From assembly GCA_016839655.1 (NCBI GenBank), contig JAEOTW010000388.1:1-6965 (forward strand): 6,965 nucleotides of DNA, written 5' to 3'. The number at the start of each line of letters is the position of its first letter. Position 1 is the first letter of the stretch. Of this stretch, positions 6,415 through 6,965 are shown piece by piece. This stretch comes from Promethearchaeota archaeon (GTDB lineage Archaea; Asgardarchaeota; Lokiarchaeia; Sigynarchaeales; SOKP01). Under the pieces are notes generated by a model. It was not told the origin of the DNA. It made no database searches and saw only the letters and a program-made list of their open reading frames with translations. The position numbers and the translations under genes are program-made.

Positions 6415-6525
6415 CTCTCTCTGATTCCAAAATGTATATAACAATAAATTAAATAAAGTCATTAGAAAGTAAACCCTACTTATTTAAAAGTTTAGAGGAG
6501 GATTTAAAAAATTTTTTGACCTAAA

Positions 6526-6570
6526 TTATATTAATTATAAGAATATTTAGATTAAAAAAAAATAGTGGTG
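6526..6570 (+). promoter_or_regulatory. TATA-like elements and Shine-Dalgarno motif of the four-Cys protein gene
   Basis: Two TATA-like elements, TTATATTA (6526-6533) and AATTATAA (6533-6540), would start transcription near 6556-6562. GGTG at 6567-6570 lies 3 nt before the ATG at 6574 and matches the archaeal anti-Shine-Dalgarno end of 16S rRNA. This is the only gene in the window with a convincing ribosome site close to its start. Confidence 0.4.
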
Positions 6571-6573
6571 TTA

Positions 6574-6965
6574 ATGCCTAAAATTTTAAATTATTCAATA
6601 GTAGGGTTAGAGGATTATACGATAGGGTTTAATGATTATTGTTCCCTATGTGAGATTCAGCAATTTTGCAAGTGGGGCAAAGATGAACCTTTTTCTATCA
6701 ATATTAGCTGTGGTGATTTAAATCGTGCGAAAGAAAAAGTTAAATTCGAACAACTTCAGAAATTACAGAAAACTGAAGATGTCTCCGTTTCGTATGAAGA
6801 GTTAGTGAAGAAAGTTAAAATAAATCTGCAGGGTATAATTTCAGAAATTTGGAAAAGTAAAATAAAAGCGTTGAAAGAGGAAATCAGATGCTTAGACTCT
6901 CGAAAAATTGATCCTATGTTAGTTGCTCAACAAGGTCAAGATTGGTGGCAAGATTTCAATGTAAC
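6574..6965 (+). CDS. Four-cysteine, helix-rich protein of unknown function, N-terminal part
   Basis: The frame opens at ATG (6574-6576) and stays open to the right edge, giving 130 codons. Residues 23-46 contain C23-x2-C26-x5-C32-x13-C46 (CSLCEIQQFCKW, then SINISCGDL), which could bind zinc or an iron-sulfur cluster. From residue 50 on the sequence is charged and helical (RAKEKVKFEQLQKLQK, later EELVKKVK and KSKIKALKEEIRCL), a possible coiled coil; a fifth cysteine occurs near residue 108. GGTG at 6567-6570 supports this start. No signal peptide is visible. I do not recognise the family, and the missing C-terminus may hold the informative domain. It follows the mini-peptide by 214 bp and has its own promoter, so the two are probably separate transcripts. 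Confidence 0.75.
   Translation, partial: MPKILNYSIVGLEDYTIGFNDYCSLCEIQQFCKWGKDEPFSINISCGDLNRAKEKVKFEQLQKLQKTEDVSVSYEELVKKVKINLQGIISEIWKSKIKALKEEIRCLDSRKIDPMLVAQQGQDWWQDFNV

Noticed and set aside
1..6965. CRISPR arrays, insertion sequences or long direct repeats
   Set aside because: Reading both strands by eye showed no regularly spaced repeats, no terminal inverted repeats with target duplication and no transposase-like frame. The many A/T runs are compositional.

Overview
The window is very AT-rich and reads as archaeal. The evidence is a tRNA-Ile with an archaeal/eukaryal-type D-arm, no encoded CCA and an intron-like insertion; TATA boxes instead of bacterial -35/-10 pairs; start codons placed for leaderless transcription; oligo-T terminators; and an AK6/Fap7-type adenylate kinase, a family of archaea and eukaryotes. 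The Asn/Lys/Ile/Phe-rich proteins and the large orphan gene remind me of Asgard (Lokiarchaeia-like) genomes, but that narrower placement is an impression from style and not proven by any marker here.

Layout. From position 1 to 6031 everything lies on the minus strand. In transcription order: a 1211-codon gene of unknown function (6031 to 2396) with a TATA box about 28 nt before a TTG start; a 463-codon protein (2149 to 758) with a helix-turn-helix, a CxNGH/WCPxC zinc finger and a Vsr/PD-(D/E)XK-like nuclease domain; a tRNA-Ile(GAU) gene (565 to 449) with a 43-nt insertion between tRNA positions 7 and 8; and the N-terminal two thirds of an AK6/Fap7-type adenylate kinase (373 running off the left edge). 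On the plus strand, to the right of the divergent region around 6032-6245, are a 37-codon secreted or membrane peptide (6246-6359) with a consensus TATA box and a T-rich terminator, and the start of a four-cysteine protein (6574 running off the right edge).

Each gene has its own promoter-like and terminator-like signals and no coding regions overlap, so this looks like a set of single-gene units and not one operon. AK6/Fap7 and the tRNA are housekeeping genes. The nuclease gene, the giant orphan, the tiny peptide and the Cys protein look like lineage-specific or accessory material next to them. I see no CRISPR array, insertion sequence, transposase or rRNA. The best candidates for something undescribed are the tRNA insertion, the HTH/zinc/nuclease protein just upstream of that tRNA, the giant orphan with its two alpha/beta modules at the C-terminus, and the Gly-rich mini-peptide. 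No functional link between them is demonstrated.
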